From NCBI RefSeq assembly GCF_006980715.1, contig NZ_SBHN01000018.1:51347-115346 (forward strand): a stretch of DNA of 64,000 nucleotides, given 5' to 3'. The notes beneath the pieces are model-generated. The model was not told the origin of the DNA and searched no databases. It was given only the letters and a program-made list of their open reading frames with translations. The translations under genes and the position numbers were made by a program. This document shows positions 55,217-64,000 of this stretch, piece after piece (the first letter of the stretch is position 1; every line of letters begins with the position of its first letter). The DNA comes from Telmatospirillum sp. J64-1. Lineage in GTDB: Bacteria > Pseudomonadota > Alphaproteobacteria > Rhodospirillales > Magnetospirillaceae.

Positions 55217-55390
55217 CGATCCTCCAAATCCTCCGGGCCGGACGAATAGTAAAGCGCCGCCCCATGCGTCGAGGCGGCCCGACAGCCTTCCTCGGCATGA
55301 GGATCAACCATCTGAAGTAAATAAATAATTAGCCCCGTGCCTTACGACGCCGCGTCAAGGACGTCTCGCAGGATGAGGCGGGATGATGGA

Positions 55391-55424
55391 AAAAGCGCCG
55401 GCCGCTTTCGCGACCGGCGCTCGT
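55391..55424 (-). terminator. Rho-independent terminator of pgk
   Basis: On the minus strand, AGCGCCGG...CCGGCGCT stem closed by a GAAA loop, followed by TTTTTCC; 26 bases after the pgk stop. Confidence 0.8.
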
Positions 55425-55449
55425 TCTCCTCGTCCCGACAGGGAAGGCG

Positions 55450-56646
55450 TCAGGACTTCAGGGCGGCGACGCCCGGCAGGTCCTTGCCTTCCAGCCATTC
55501 CAGGAAGGCACCGCCGGCGGTCGAGATATAGGTGAACTTCTCGTCCACACCGGCATGAGCCAAAGCGGCCACGGTGTCGCCACCGCCCGCCACCGTCAGC
55601 AGCTTGCCCTCTTCCGTCAGCTTGGCCGCGGCGCGGGCGACATCGTTGGTCGCGGCGTCGAAGGGGGAAATCTCGAAAGCCCCCAGCGGGCCGTTCCAGA
55701 CCAGCGTCTTGCACTCGGCCAGACCGGCCGCGATCTCCTTGGCGCTGGCCGGGCCGGCGTCCAGGATCATGCGGTCGGCGGGGACCTCGTCGACGGAAAC
55801 GACGCTGTTCTCGGCGCCTTCCTTGAACTCGGCGGCGACCACGGCATCGACCGGCAGCACCACCGTGCAGCCTGAAGCCTTGGCCTTTTCAAGGATGTCG
55901 CGGGCGGTATCGGCCATGTCCTTTTCGCACAGGCTCTTGCCCACATCCTTGCCCATGGCGAACAGGAAGGTGTTGGCCATGCCGCCGCCGATGATCAGGC
56001 GATCCACCCGACCCACCAGATTGCCCAGCAGTTCCAGCTTGGTCGAAACCTTGGCGCCGCCCACCAGGGCCGCCACCGGGCGGGTGGGGGTTTCCAGCGC
56101 CTTGGCCAGGGCGTCCAGTTCGGCCTGCATCAGCCGCCCGGCCGCCGCAGGCAGCAGGCGGGCGATGCCTTCGGTCGAGGCATGGGCGCGATGGGCGGTC
56201 GAGAAGGCGTCGTTGACATAGATGTCCCCAAGCGCGGCGAGGCGCTTGCAGAAATCCGGGTCGTTCTTTTCCTCCTCGGCGTGGAAACGCAGGTTTTCCA
56301 GCAGCGCCACGTCGCCGTCCTTCAGCGCGGCGACGGCCTGTTCCGCCTCGGGACCGACGCAGTCGTCACCCCAGGCGACGGGCTTGCCGCCCAGGGCCTT
56401 GGACAGCGGGTCGAGCAGCGGGCGCACCGACATCTCGGCGACCCGCTTGCCCTTGGGCCGGCCGAAATGGGTGAGGATGACCACCCGCGCCCCCTTGCGG
56501 GCCAGTTCGGCGATGGTCTCGGCGGAGCGGTCGATGCGGGTGGTGTCGGTGACCTTGCCGTCCTTCATCGGAACGTTCAGATCGCAGCGCACCAGGACGC
56601 GCTTGCCCGCGACGTTGAGATCATCAAGCGTCTTGAAGCCGGCCAT
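55450..56646 (-). CDS. pgk: Phosphoglycerate kinase
   Basis: 398 residues, the standard length. [20 protein letters not shown] is the phosphoglycerate-binding N-terminal signature, and [12 protein letters not shown] with LEGKDLPGV near the C-terminus belong to the nucleotide domain. It makes ATP from 1,3-bisphosphoglycerate, or works in reverse in gluconeogenesis and carbon fixation. It lies six bases after gap, so product passes between adjacent gene products. Confidence 0.97.
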   Translation of the reverse strand: MAGFKTLDDLNVAGKRVLVRCDLNVPMKDGKVTDTTRIDRSAETIAELARKGARVVILTHFGRPKGKRVAEMSVRPLLDPLSKALGGKPVAWGDDCVGPEAEQAVAALKDGDVALLENLRFHAEEEKNDPDFCKRLAALGDIYVNDAFSTAHRAHASTEGIARLLPAAAGRLMQAELDALAKALETPTRPVAALVGGAKVSTKLELLGNLVGRVDRLIIGGGMANTFLFAMGKDVGKSLCEKDMADTARDILEKAKASGCTVVLPVDAVVAAEFKEGAENSVVSVDEVPADRMILDAGPASAKEIAAGLAECKTLVWNGPLGAFEISPFDAATNDVARAAAKLTEEGKLLTVAGGGDTVAALAHAGVDEKFTYISTAGGAFLEWLEGKDLPGVAALKS

Positions 56647-56652
56647 GACCGC

Positions 56653-57663
<1,011 letters not shown>

Positions 57664-57986
57664 GGTCTCCTCCACTCCAAGGATCAAATTTGGTCAAGCA
57701 GATCCGGGCGCGTTACGGGAGGGCGCCAACCGGCGGGCGAACAGGGACCCGGCCTGCGAACCGGGAACATTTGGCACAGACGACGCCCTAAATCCAGGGG
57801 GAAAAGACGGAAAAATCCGCTGTTTAGCAGATATTGGCGACGCCCTTGCCAAGTGTCCCGGGAGTTGGGGCAGGCTCCGGCATAAGGCAATCCCCCCGAA
57901 GGAGGGCTGAGCCGCAGTTGTCGCGGCACCACCTTTGATTTAGGCTTGGACCTTCGATCTATCTGCAAGTCATGGGGGATGATCCA
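57664..57986. other. Divergent promoter region between gap and ppk2
   Basis: About 320 bases without a gene. Several GC-rich short inverted repeats are present (for example GGACCCGGCC...GGGAAC near 57746-57769). No confident promoter could be assigned on either strand. Confidence 0.35.
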
Positions 57987-58883
57987 ATGGCGGGGAAAAA
58001 GGACAAGGAAAAGCAACTGCGCCTGCGCGAACTGGACATGGCCGCCCAGATCGGCGAGCGCAAGGACTACGAGGCCCAACTGGCCGAGCTGCAATTGCTG
58101 ATGCTGCGGGTACAGCAGGCCTATTACCACGAGAACCGCCGCGCCATCATGGTCTTCGAGGGCTGGGACGCCTCGGGCAAGGGCGGCACCATCCGCCGCC
58201 TGACCGAAAGGCTGGACCCGCGCGGCTGCAAGGTCTGGCCCATCGCCGCCCCCAAGCCCGAGGAACAGGGGCGCCACTATCTGTGGCGTTTCTGGCAGCG
58301 CCTGCCCGAAGCCGGCACCATCGCCATCTTCGACCGCTCGTGGTACGGCCGCGTGCTGGTCGAGCGGGTGGAAGGCTTCGCCAAGCCCGAGGAATGGCAG
58401 CGGGCCTATGAGGAGATCAACCAGTTCGAAAAGATGCTGGCCGATGACGGGGTGCGCATCGTCAAGCTATTCCTGCACATCACGCCCGACGAACAGCTCC
58501 GGCGCTTCTCCGAACGCCTGAGCAATCCCTACAAACGCTGGAAGATCACGGAAGAGGATATCCGCAACCGGGGACGCTGGAAGGAATACGAGCAGGCAAC
58601 CGACGAGATGTTCGCCCGCACCTCGACGCCGGCCGGCCGCTGGCATGCCATCCCCGCCAACCAGAAATGGCATGCGCGCGTCCGCGCCCTGGAAATCGCC
58701 ACCGAAACCCTGGCCCAGGGCGTCAACCTGCTGCCCCCGCCGCTCGATCCCTCCGTCCAGCGCGCCGCCGCCGAGCGGCTGGGCCTGAACATCATCCAGG
58801 ACATCAAGGTGATGCGGGACGGCGAAGCCGCCGCCGAGGCCGAGAAAAAGAAGAAGAAAAAGAAGAAGAAGGACGCCGCCTGA
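57987..58883 (+). CDS. ppk2: Polyphosphate kinase 2 family protein
   Basis: 298 residues from the ATG at 57987, with GGGGGA upstream (an ATG at 57972 lacks an SD). Walker A-like FEGWDASGKGGTIRRLTERL, FDRSWYGRVLVERVEGF lid and Walker B-type IVKLFLHIT are those of PPK2 kinases, which phosphorylate nucleotides with polyphosphate. The single-domain length suggests a class I or III enzyme. The C-terminus ends in an unusual run of about nine lysines, perhaps binding the polyanion. Confidence 0.92.
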   Translation: MAGKKDKEKQLRLRELDMAAQIGERKDYEAQLAELQLLMLRVQQAYYHENRRAIMVFEGWDASGKGGTIRRLTERLDPRGCKVWPIAAPKPEEQGRHYLWRFWQRLPEAGTIAIFDRSWYGRVLVERVEGFAKPEEWQRAYEEINQFEKMLADDGVRIVKLFLHITPDEQLRRFSERLSNPYKRWKITEEDIRNRGRWKEYEQATDEMFARTSTPAGRWHAIPANQKWHARVRALEIATETLAQGVNLLPPPLDPSVQRAAAERLGLNIIQDIKVMRDGEAAAEAEKKKKKKKKKDAA

Positions 58884-58994
58884 ACCTGAAGCGGCGGACC
58901 GCACCTCCCCCGATAGCACGGCTTGCGCCTGAAAAGGCGCAAGCGCATATGCCTCCTCGCGCGATACCACCCCACACGGCGAGAGGAGGCGGCG

Positions 58995-60677
58995 ATGCAG
59001 AAGCAACGCGTACTGATCCTGGGAGCCGGTTTCGGCGGCATGTTCACGGCCCGCCATCTTGCCCGCCACAGCGATCTGTTCGACGTCGAAATCATCGACG
59101 AGGAAAACTACTTCGTCTTTCAGCCGCTTCTGCCGGAAGTCGTGGCCGGGACCATCGAGGCCTCGGATGCCGTTGCCCCTTTGCGCCGTTTGCTGCCCAA
59201 TTCCATCAAGGTGCGCGAGGCCCAGGTGGTGGGCATCGACCTGGAACGGCGCGAGATCGAGGTCGTCCAGGGGATGGGGCGCAAGCTGCGCAAGATCGGC
59301 TATGACCAGCTGGTCATAGCCATGGGCAGCCGGGTCGACCTGTCGCGCTTTCCCGGCCTGGCCGACCACGCCTTCACCATGAAGGACCTCAGCGACGCCT
59401 TCGCCCTGCGCAACCACCTGGTCGACTGCCTGGAACAGGCCGACATCACCGAGGAGCCGGAGCTCAAGCGCCGCCTGCTGACCTTCGCGGTGATCGGCGG
59501 CGGCCTGTCCGGTGTCGAGGTGCTGGGCGAGATGGAGCATATGCTGAGCAGCGCCTTGCGCTTCTATCCGCATATCCGGCGCGAGGAATTGCGTTTCGCC
59601 CTGATCGAATACGCCCCCACCATCCTGGCCGAAATGCCCGAGAACCTGTCGGCCTATGCCTTGCGGCGGCTGCAGAAGCGCGGCGTGGAGATCTATACCG
59701 GCCAGGGCGTCAAGTCGGCCTCCAGCGACACGGTCGAACTGAGCGATGGGCGGCTGATCCACGGCATGACGATCATCGCCACCATCGGCAACAGCCCGCC
59801 GCCCCTGCTGGCCGAACTGCCCATCGCCAAGCAGCGCGGCCGCATCGCCACCGATCATTGCCTGCGCGTGCCCGGCCAGGACGGGGTCTGGGCCCTTGGC
59901 GATGCGGCGGCGGTTCCCGCCGAACCGCCCCCGGCCGATTCCCGGCCCCATCGCCGCGCCGATGATCCGAAAGTCGAGGTGCCGCCGCCCACCGCCGCCC
60001 CGCCCACCGCCCAGGCGGCCCGCCAGCAGGCCAAGGTGCTTGCCGCCAATCTGGTGGCCCAGGCGCGGGGCGAGCCGATGACCCCCTTCCATTACCGCTC
60101 GAAGGGACAGCTGGCCTCGCTGGGCGGACAGCGCGGAATCGCCAATATCCTGGGCGTCAACATTTCCGGCTTTCCCGCCTTCTTCCTCTGGCGCCTGCTC
60201 TATCTCGGCATGCTGCCCGGCGCGGCGACCAAGACCCGGGTCGCCGTGGACTGGCTGCTGGGCCTGTTCCTGCGCCGCAATCTGGTGAAGGTGGTCCAGC
60301 GGATGGAGCCCGCGATCTTCCAGTCCCACTATCGCGAGGGCGATGTCGTCTTCCGCGAGGGCGATGCCTGCGGCCCCTTCTTCATCGTCATGGCGGGCCG
60401 GTTCGAGCGCAAGTCGCGGGGGGCGGACACGATCGAGATCATCGAACGCGGCGGTGTCTTCGGCGAGAGCGCGCTGAAAGGCGAGAAGACCCGCCAAAGC
60501 ACCGTCACCGCCCTGGAGAACGGCTGCTGCCTCGTCATCAAGCGCGACGATTTCGCCTTGTTGTCCAAGGGCTGGCAGGTCCTGGCCCCAAGGATGGAAG
60601 CGGAATGGCGGCGGACGGCCGAGGCCGAAGAACTGACGCAGCGAGAGAGTGTCCCGGCACAACAAAACCGAAGGTAA
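58995..60677 (+). CDS. Type II NADH dehydrogenase fused to a cyclic-nucleotide-binding domain
   Basis: 560 residues from the ATG at 58995, preceded by GAGAGGAGG. Residues 1-430 are NDH-2: FAD-binding VLILGAGFGGMFTARHLA, NADH-binding FAVIGGGLSGVEVLGEM, and GVWALGDAAAVPA. A proline-rich insert of about 40 residues interrupts the second FAD region. Residues about 445-540 form a cNMP-binding beta-roll: HYREGDVVFREGDACGPFFI and ERGGVFGESALKG. NDH-2 oxidises NADH and reduces quinone without proton pumping. The fused sensor domain suggests direct allosteric control by a cyclic nucleotide, though the arginine usual after the GES motif is not in its typical place. Confidence 0.85.
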   Translation: MQKQRVLILGAGFGGMFTARHLARHSDLFDVEIIDEENYFVFQPLLPEVVAGTIEASDAVAPLRRLLPNSIKVREAQVVGIDLERREIEVVQGMGRKLRKIGYDQLVIAMGSRVDLSRFPGLADHAFTMKDLSDAFALRNHLVDCLEQADITEEPELKRRLLTFAVIGGGLSGVEVLGEMEHMLSSALRFYPHIRREELRFALIEYAPTILAEMPENLSAYALRRLQKRGVEIYTGQGVKSASSDTVELSDGRLIHGMTIIATIGNSPPPLLAELPIAKQRGRIATDHCLRVPGQDGVWALGDAAAVPAEPPPADSRPHRRADDPKVEVPPPTAAPPTAQAARQQAKVLAANLVAQARGEPMTPFHYRSKGQLASLGGQRGIANILGVNISGFPAFFLWRLLYLGMLPGAATKTRVAVDWLLGLFLRRNLVKVVQRMEPAIFQSHYREGDVVFREGDACGPFFIVMAGRFERKSRGADTIEIIERGGVFGESALKGEKTRQSTVTALENGCCLVIKRDDFALLSKGWQVLAPRMEAEWRRTAEAEELTQRESVPAQQNRR

Positions 60678-61102
60678 TAGAGGCACTCCCCAGGCCGAGT
60701 TAGGACCATCGGGCAGTCAAAAACGCCGGAATTACCCCACCTGACCTGTTCCAATCCTCGGCGCCTCAGGCCATACTCCGCTCAAGACCAAGACGGTTCC
60801 AACCGCGAAAAACAAACGGAGAGGAGAGACGCAGGGCATAAGCCGGGCGTGGTCCAAAAACCAAGAATCATGACCTCAGCCCCCCCTCCAAAGGCATCTT
60901 GAAATTGGGATCGGCCCCTCCCCCGGGCCGTGGCCATCGCCCCCACGGTGGCCTTAATAGAGGCAGCCTGACCCCCCAAATCCCCCTTGGGCTGCCTCGA
61001 CCCCAAAAAAGGCCGCCACGGTTCCCGTGGCGGCCTTTCTTCTTTCCAGAAGCATGCACGCGGACGATCCGCATCATGCTCCAGCCCTCGCCGGGCCCGC
61101 CC
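60678..61102 (+). other. Gene-free region with a hairpin-rich segment, candidate structured RNA
   Basis: No credible protein gene. Three consecutive hairpins lie at 60926-60953 (GGCC-GTGG type), 60960-60998 (GAGGCAGCC/GGCTGCCTC, perfect 9 bp) and 61010-61036 (terminator). They may represent the 3' part of a small RNA or just the leader of a terminator. Known classes (6S, SRP, RNase P) were considered and not matched. Confidence 0.35.
61010..61040. terminator. Strong bidirectional intrinsic terminator
   Basis: AGGCCGCCACGG (61010-61021) and CCGTGGCGGCCT (61025-61036) form a perfect 12-bp stem. TTTCTTCTTT follows on the plus strand, and six T residues follow on the minus strand. Confidence 0.8.
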
Positions 61103-61211
61103 CATGCTTCGAGACGCCGCTCTGCGGCTCCTCAGCATGAGGCTAATTAACCAAATATCTCAATATGTTAACCTCATGCTGAGGAGGCCCGTAGGGCCGT
61201 CTCGAAGCATG
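61103..61211. repeat. Palindromic intergenic repeat, copy 4
   Basis: Left arm 61103-61142 (CATGCTTCGAGACGCCGC...CATGAGG) and right arm 61172-61211 (CCTCATGCTGAGGAGG...TCTCGAAGCATG) around a 29-base AT-rich centre. The most complete of the four copies. Confidence 0.88.
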
Positions 61212-61229
61212 GCCGCTTCTCAGACTATG

Positions 61230-61264
61230 TGCCTTGGCGGTTCCTCATTCTCACCACCAAGGCA
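61230..61264. repeat. TGCCTTGGCGGT hairpin next to repeat copy 4
   Basis: TGCCTTGGCGGT (61230-61241) and ACCACCAAGGCA (61253-61264), one mismatch. Related in sequence to the CTTGGTG/CACCAAG cluster after copy 2. Confidence 0.55.
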
Positions 61265-61272
61265 CCAGGAAA

Positions 61273-61995
61273 TCAGCTCGTCTTGTATTCGCAGCGGTCG
61301 CCGGTGACTTCCATGAACCCCGGAGAGGATCCCGGCGCGACGGTGAAGCGATATTCATGCCCCCGAAGGACCATGGCATGCTGCAAGGGAAGCTTGCCCT
61401 TCACTTCCTGGGGCTGGCCGCCCAGCGGCGTGAAGGTGACGGTCACCGGCTCGTTGGGATCGTAGCGTTCTTCCCGGCCGCCATTGGCGGCGACGCCGCT
61501 GCCGGTGACGGTGATCAGGCTGTGGAAACGTACCCAGGTGTTCGGGCCGTCGTAATTCTCGGTCTTGGCGATGAAGCGGCGCGCTTCGACCTCGCTGCAG
61601 CTACGTGGATTGCGAGCCTGGGAAATGGCGAAGCTGATGCGGTCGGCGCTCAGGCCCTCGGCCATCTTGCCCTGGACGCTGGCGATGATCTCCCGCATCT
61701 CGGGGCTGGGCGCCACCTGCTCGTACAGCGTCTTGAATTCGGCGGCCTCGGTCCGCGCCCCTTCGAGACGGTCCTGAAGCTCGGCGATCTGTTCGCGCTG
61801 CTCGCCATCGGCCACGCTCAGCCGCTGGATTTCACCCTGCAGGCTGACGATTTCCTCGCGCGACAATTCCTGCCCCACTTGATAGGAGTAATAGGCCGTG
61901 ACACCGATCACGGCGGCAAAAAAACCTATCTTCGTGGTGGCGATCCACAATTGCTTGCGGCGTTCGCCTTGGCGGCGGCGGCGAGACATGCTCAT
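61273..61995 (-). CDS. Membrane-anchored coiled-coil protein of unknown function
   Basis: 240 residues. A very basic start (MSMSRRRRQGERRKQ) is followed by one membrane helix (about 18-40, IGFFAAVIGVTAYYSYQVG). A coiled coil (about 45-90, IVSLQGEIQRLSV and REQIAELQDRLEG) leads to a C-terminal beta-rich domain with cysteines (PRSCSEVE, DRCEYK). Topology suggests N-in with the C-terminal domain in the periplasm. GGGAG precedes the ATG. I do not recognise the family. Confidence 0.7.
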   Translation of the reverse strand: MSMSRRRRQGERRKQLWIATTKIGFFAAVIGVTAYYSYQVGQELSREEIVSLQGEIQRLSVADGEQREQIAELQDRLEGARTEAAEFKTLYEQVAPSPEMREIIASVQGKMAEGLSADRISFAISQARNPRSCSEVEARRFIAKTENYDGPNTWVRFHSLITVTGSGVAANGGREERYDPNEPVTVTFTPLGGQPQEVKGKLPLQHAMVLRGHEYRFTVAPGSSPGFMEVTGDRCEYKTS

Positions 61996-62136
61996 GTCGA
62001 ACTCCCGGCTGAATTCGGCGAAGGTGGTACGCCCGTAATATGGCTAGAAAAAGGCATACCTAGACCGGGATAGGCAAACAAAATGCCGGGGCCGCCCCTG
62101 ATGCGGCACCCGGCACTCCGAAAGATGGACGGGCCT

Positions 62137-62358
62137 TCAGGCCTCGCTGGACGGGGCGGGAGTCGGCAGCAATTTGTAGAGCTTGCTGTCCCGCAACGCG
62201 GAGACCGAAATCATTTTGATGTTGGAGGGATCCCCCACCCGCGCCAACCGGGCATGACGGATGCCTTCGCGGTCGTCGGTGAGACCGATCACCTCCCAGA
62301 CCGAATCCGCATCCATCTTGCGATAATGCTGTCCCTGCTGAATATCCCGCCGAGCCAT
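62137..62358 (-). CDS. Small conserved-looking protein of unknown function
   Basis: 73 residues, MARRDIQQGQHYRKMDADSV then VWEVIGLTDDREGIRHARLA. The GQHYRK...WEV pattern looks like a small SH3-like beta protein that modulates or binds something with variable surface. GGAGGA lies upstream of the ATG. It is not clearly in an operon. Confidence 0.55.
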   Translation of the reverse strand: MARRDIQQGQHYRKMDADSVWEVIGLTDDREGIRHARLARVGDPSNIKMISVSALRDSKLYKLLPTPAPSSEA

Positions 62359-62622
62359 GCGACCCGTTCCTCCATAGAAAAGCTCATCCGCCGGGCAAAG
62401 CCGTGCCGGTCATCGGGCACGGCTCCGACCTCCGCCCAGGCCGGACTCGGGCTGGACGGGGAGCTTGATATGGGCAAAGTCGCGTTCCCGCGCAATACGA
62501 ATCCGCTTCCTGCGCGACCAACCTTTCCGAAAGTCGTGGCTGTGGCGCATCTTTCGCCCTGATGCCGCTCGCCCAGCCCCGGCAGGGGCGCGTCACGCGG
62601 GCTCCGGGAAGGATGAACAGCC
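62359..62622. other. Short intergenic stretch between mtgA and the 73-residue gene
   Basis: About 260 bases; nothing recognisable besides the leader of the 73-residue gene. Confidence 0.3.
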
Positions 62623-63309
62623 CTAGCCCGGGCAGGGACCGTCCGCCCCCAGCCGCACATGGGCCAGGCGGGCCTGGATGGTGGCGGCGCGGCGGGAGAC
62701 ATGGTTGGACGGCCGGGACGGCGACCAGCTGCGCGGAGCCGGCAGGACGGCAGCCAGCAGGGCGGCCTCGCGCGTCGTCAGGTTCTGGGCGGATTTCCCG
62801 AAATGGGTGCGGGCGGCGGCCTCGGCGCCATAGATCCCAGGTCCCCATTCGGCGATGTTGAGATAGATTTCCAGGATGCGCTGCTTGGGCAGGACGGTCT
62901 CCAGCAGGACCGTCAGCCAGGCCTCGACCCCCTTGCGGAGCATGGTACGGTCGGGCCACAGGAACAGGTTCTTCGAGGTCTGCATGGAAATGGTGCTGGC
63001 ACCCAGCACCCGCCCGCCTTCGCGCCATTGCGCCACCGCATGTTCGATGGCCCCCCAATCGAAGCCGCGATGGGTGCAGAAGCGGCTGTCTTCCGAAGCG
63101 ATCACCGCCCGTTGCAGGTTCGAGGAGATGGAGGAAAGCGGCACCCAATCCTTCTCCAGCCCTTCGCCCTGGGCGAGGCGGATCAGCATCAGCGGCGTGC
63201 CCGGCGGCGGCACGAAGCGATAGGCCAGCATCAGGAGCAGCGGCAATACCACCAGCAGAATGGCCAAGGCCGCCGCCATTCCCAGAACCAGCTTGCGCAG
63301 CAGCCTCAC
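62623..63309 (-). CDS. mtgA: Monofunctional biosynthetic peptidoglycan transglycosylase
   Basis: 228 residues. One N-terminal membrane anchor ([20 protein letters not shown]) precedes a GT51 domain: catalytic glutamate in [18 protein letters not shown], then [16 protein letters not shown] and [20 protein letters not shown]. It polymerises lipid II into glycan strands at the periplasmic face without a transpeptidase domain. It starts 18 bases after the stop of the cNMP-binding gene, suggesting an operon. Confidence 0.95.
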   Translation of the reverse strand: MRLLRKLVLGMAAALAILLVVLPLLLMLAYRFVPPPGTPLMLIRLAQGEGLEKDWVPLSSISSNLQRAVIASEDSRFCTHRGFDWGAIEHAVAQWREGGRVLGASTISMQTSKNLFLWPDRTMLRKGVEAWLTVLLETVLPKQRILEIYLNIAEWGPGIYGAEAAARTHFGKSAQNLTTREAALLAAVLPAPRSWSPSRPSNHVSRRAATIQARLAHVRLGADGPCPG

Positions 63310-63327
63310 CCCCTGCCCCTTCTCTCG

Positions 63328-63681
63328 CTATTTCGACAGGTTGCGGATATTGCGCACGAAGATGTTCAAAAGCCCACGCACGAACGGGTCCGCACTCTGG
63401 AGTTTCTCGTTGAAGGTCATCCGGTTGATGACGACGCAGGTCGTGGTGCCCAGCACCGTGGCGGTGGCCATGCGCGGCTGGTCGTCGATCAAAGCCATCT
63501 CACCGAACAACTCCCCTTTGCCGAGATTGCCCAGGATGACGGGTCCGCGCACGGTATTCTTGGAAATCTGCACCTCTCCGTCCTGGATCAAATAAGCGCG
63601 GTCCCCTTCATCCCCTTCCTTGAAGACCACTTGCCCCGCATAGAAGACCTTGCGATCCAGCACTTTGGCATTGCGGCTCAT
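63328..63681 (-). CDS. Stand-alone cyclic-nucleotide-binding (Crp/Fnr-type) domain protein
   Basis: 117 residues from the ATG at 63681 (GGGGAG upstream; a TTG at 63705 is less likely). FYAGQVVFKEGDEGDRAYLI opens the beta-roll, and LGKGELFGEMALIDDQPRMA is the phosphate-binding cassette with the conserved Glu and Arg. There is no HTH, so it is not a Crp regulator; it probably acts by protein-protein contact upon cAMP or cGMP binding. Precedes mtgA. Confidence 0.85.
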   Translation of the reverse strand: MSRNAKVLDRKVFYAGQVVFKEGDEGDRAYLIQDGEVQISKNTVRGPVILGNLGKGELFGEMALIDDQPRMATATVLGTTTCVVINRMTFNEKLQSADPFVRGLLNIFVRNIRNLSK

Positions 63682-63851
63682 TCGGCTCCCCCCCTTCCCG
63701 AGCAAATAACCTAAGGAACTTTATCGGCTTTTCCACTTCGCTTCAAACGCCGACCACTCCACTCCTGAAGGACGAAGAAGCCTTTCGGAACGCCATAAAG
63801 AGAGGCTGGACGGGCGCATGCGCCGCGTGTATTCTCCCTTTCCCTCCCCAA

Positions 63852-63898
63852 GGCCCCTTGGCGGAATTGGTAGACGCACGCGACTCAAAATCGCTTCC
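63852..63898 (+). tRNA. 5' half of tRNA-Leu(CAA), 3' half missing
   Basis: The sequence begins with acceptor-strand GGCCCCT, followed by a perfect leucine D-arm (GGCGGAATTGGTAGACGC) and an anticodon arm with loop CTCAAAA (anticodon CAA). After TCGCTTCC, where the long variable arm should begin, the sequence changes. No T-arm, no complementary acceptor strand and no CCA follow before the window ends. A probable -10 (TATTCT, about 63829) lies upstream. It is therefore a truncated or interrupted tRNA gene. Confidence 0.75.
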
Positions 63899-63902
63899 AA
63901 CC

Positions 63903-63998
63903 CCGTCCCATTTCTGCAACGGTCCCTGAAATGCTGAGAAACCCTGGGCTTTCTGCCTGGGGTTTTTGTTTTTTCTAACCGTCCCACTTCTGCAACCG
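63903..63998. repeat. 20-bp direct repeat flanking a terminator after the broken tRNA-Leu
   Basis: CCGTCCCATTTCTGCAACGG (63903-63922) and CCGTCCCACTTCTGCAACCG (63979-63998), 18 of 20 identical, on either side of an intrinsic terminator. Possible attachment or integrase-arm sites. Confidence 0.5.
63939..63976 (+). terminator. Intrinsic terminator downstream of the tRNA-Leu fragment
   Basis: AAACCC (63939-63944) pairs with GGGTTT (63960-63965), extended by GGGC/GCCT, followed by a T-rich tail (TTTTTGTTTTTT). Confidence 0.75.
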
Positions 63999-64000
63999 AT

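Noticed and set aside
57774..57791. Sigma-54-like TGGCAC site upstream of ppk2
   Set aside because: The -24 half fits, but the -12 half reads ACGC in place of TTGC, and it lies about 200 bases from the start.
60780..61040. 6S RNA, SRP RNA or RNase P RNA
   Set aside because: The long closing stem of 6S, the SRP tetraloop region and the RNase P core motifs were not found; only separate short hairpins are present.
63852..64000. Group I intron in tRNA-Leu
   Set aside because: Such introns interrupt the anticodon loop. Here the loop is intact and the break lies after the anticodon arm; no intron core was seen.

Overview
The window is a GC-rich chromosomal segment of an alphaproteobacterium, most likely a member of the Rhodospirillales. 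This rests on a circularly permuted two-piece tmRNA gene followed by the alphaproteobacterial SspB adaptor, a DUF1244 protein, dense head-to-tail operons with ATGA overlaps, and an Irr/Fur-like domain. The genus cannot be fixed from the sequence alone.

Layout. 1-3076: end of a TPR protein, a PhoH-like ATPase, and a soluble PAS hybrid histidine kinase. 3298-8004: tmRNA (ssrA), its ClpXP adaptor sspB, an iron-sulfur class I fumarase with a structured leader, a DUF983 zinc-ribbon membrane protein and the unrelated class II fumarase fumC. 8032-9456: an unusual regulator joining an Irr/Fur-like N-terminus to an ArsR domain, with a Fur-box-like palindrome upstream, then small RHH and DUF1244 proteins. 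9505-15539: a seven-gene Mrp-type Na+/H+ antiporter operon (mnhA to mnhG) headed by a short UspA-like gene.

15873-34987 is a complete MSHA-like type IV pilus locus in two convergent blocks. The plus strand carries a lytic transglycosylase, PilT and PilU retraction ATPases, and three prepilins, the last a giant pseudopilin with a lectin-like head. The minus strand carries the assembly machine (mshN-, mshM-, prepilin peptidase, mshL-, mshE-, mshG-, mshI-, mshJ- and mshK-like). 35116-38972 holds a GntR/FadR regulator divergent from the lutABC L-lactate oxidation operon. An IS110 remnant and palindromic repeats follow, then a methionine-salvage operon (mtnB-mtnD-mtnC, minus strand).

41696-53937 is a surface polysaccharide region: glycosyltransferases, pyruvyltransferase-like protein, Wzx-, Wzz- and Wzy-like proteins. 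It is interrupted by a small AT-richer island (about 42900-44680) with an uncharacterised two-gene module and a lipoprotein, and it ends with a phage-type tailspike and its small partner. 54232-63681 holds a Nudix hydrolase, pgk and gap, a PPK2 kinase, a type II NADH dehydrogenase fused to a cyclic-nucleotide-binding domain, a candidate structured RNA, mtgA and a stand-alone cNMP-binding protein. The window ends in the 5' half of a tRNA-Leu(CAA) whose 3' half is replaced by unrelated sequence with a direct repeat, possibly an integration junction.

Four copies of a palindromic element of about 80 to 110 bp and several GCGAAAGCGGGA-type hairpins punctuate the intergenic spaces. Functions are assigned from recognisable motifs and context; no database search was possible.
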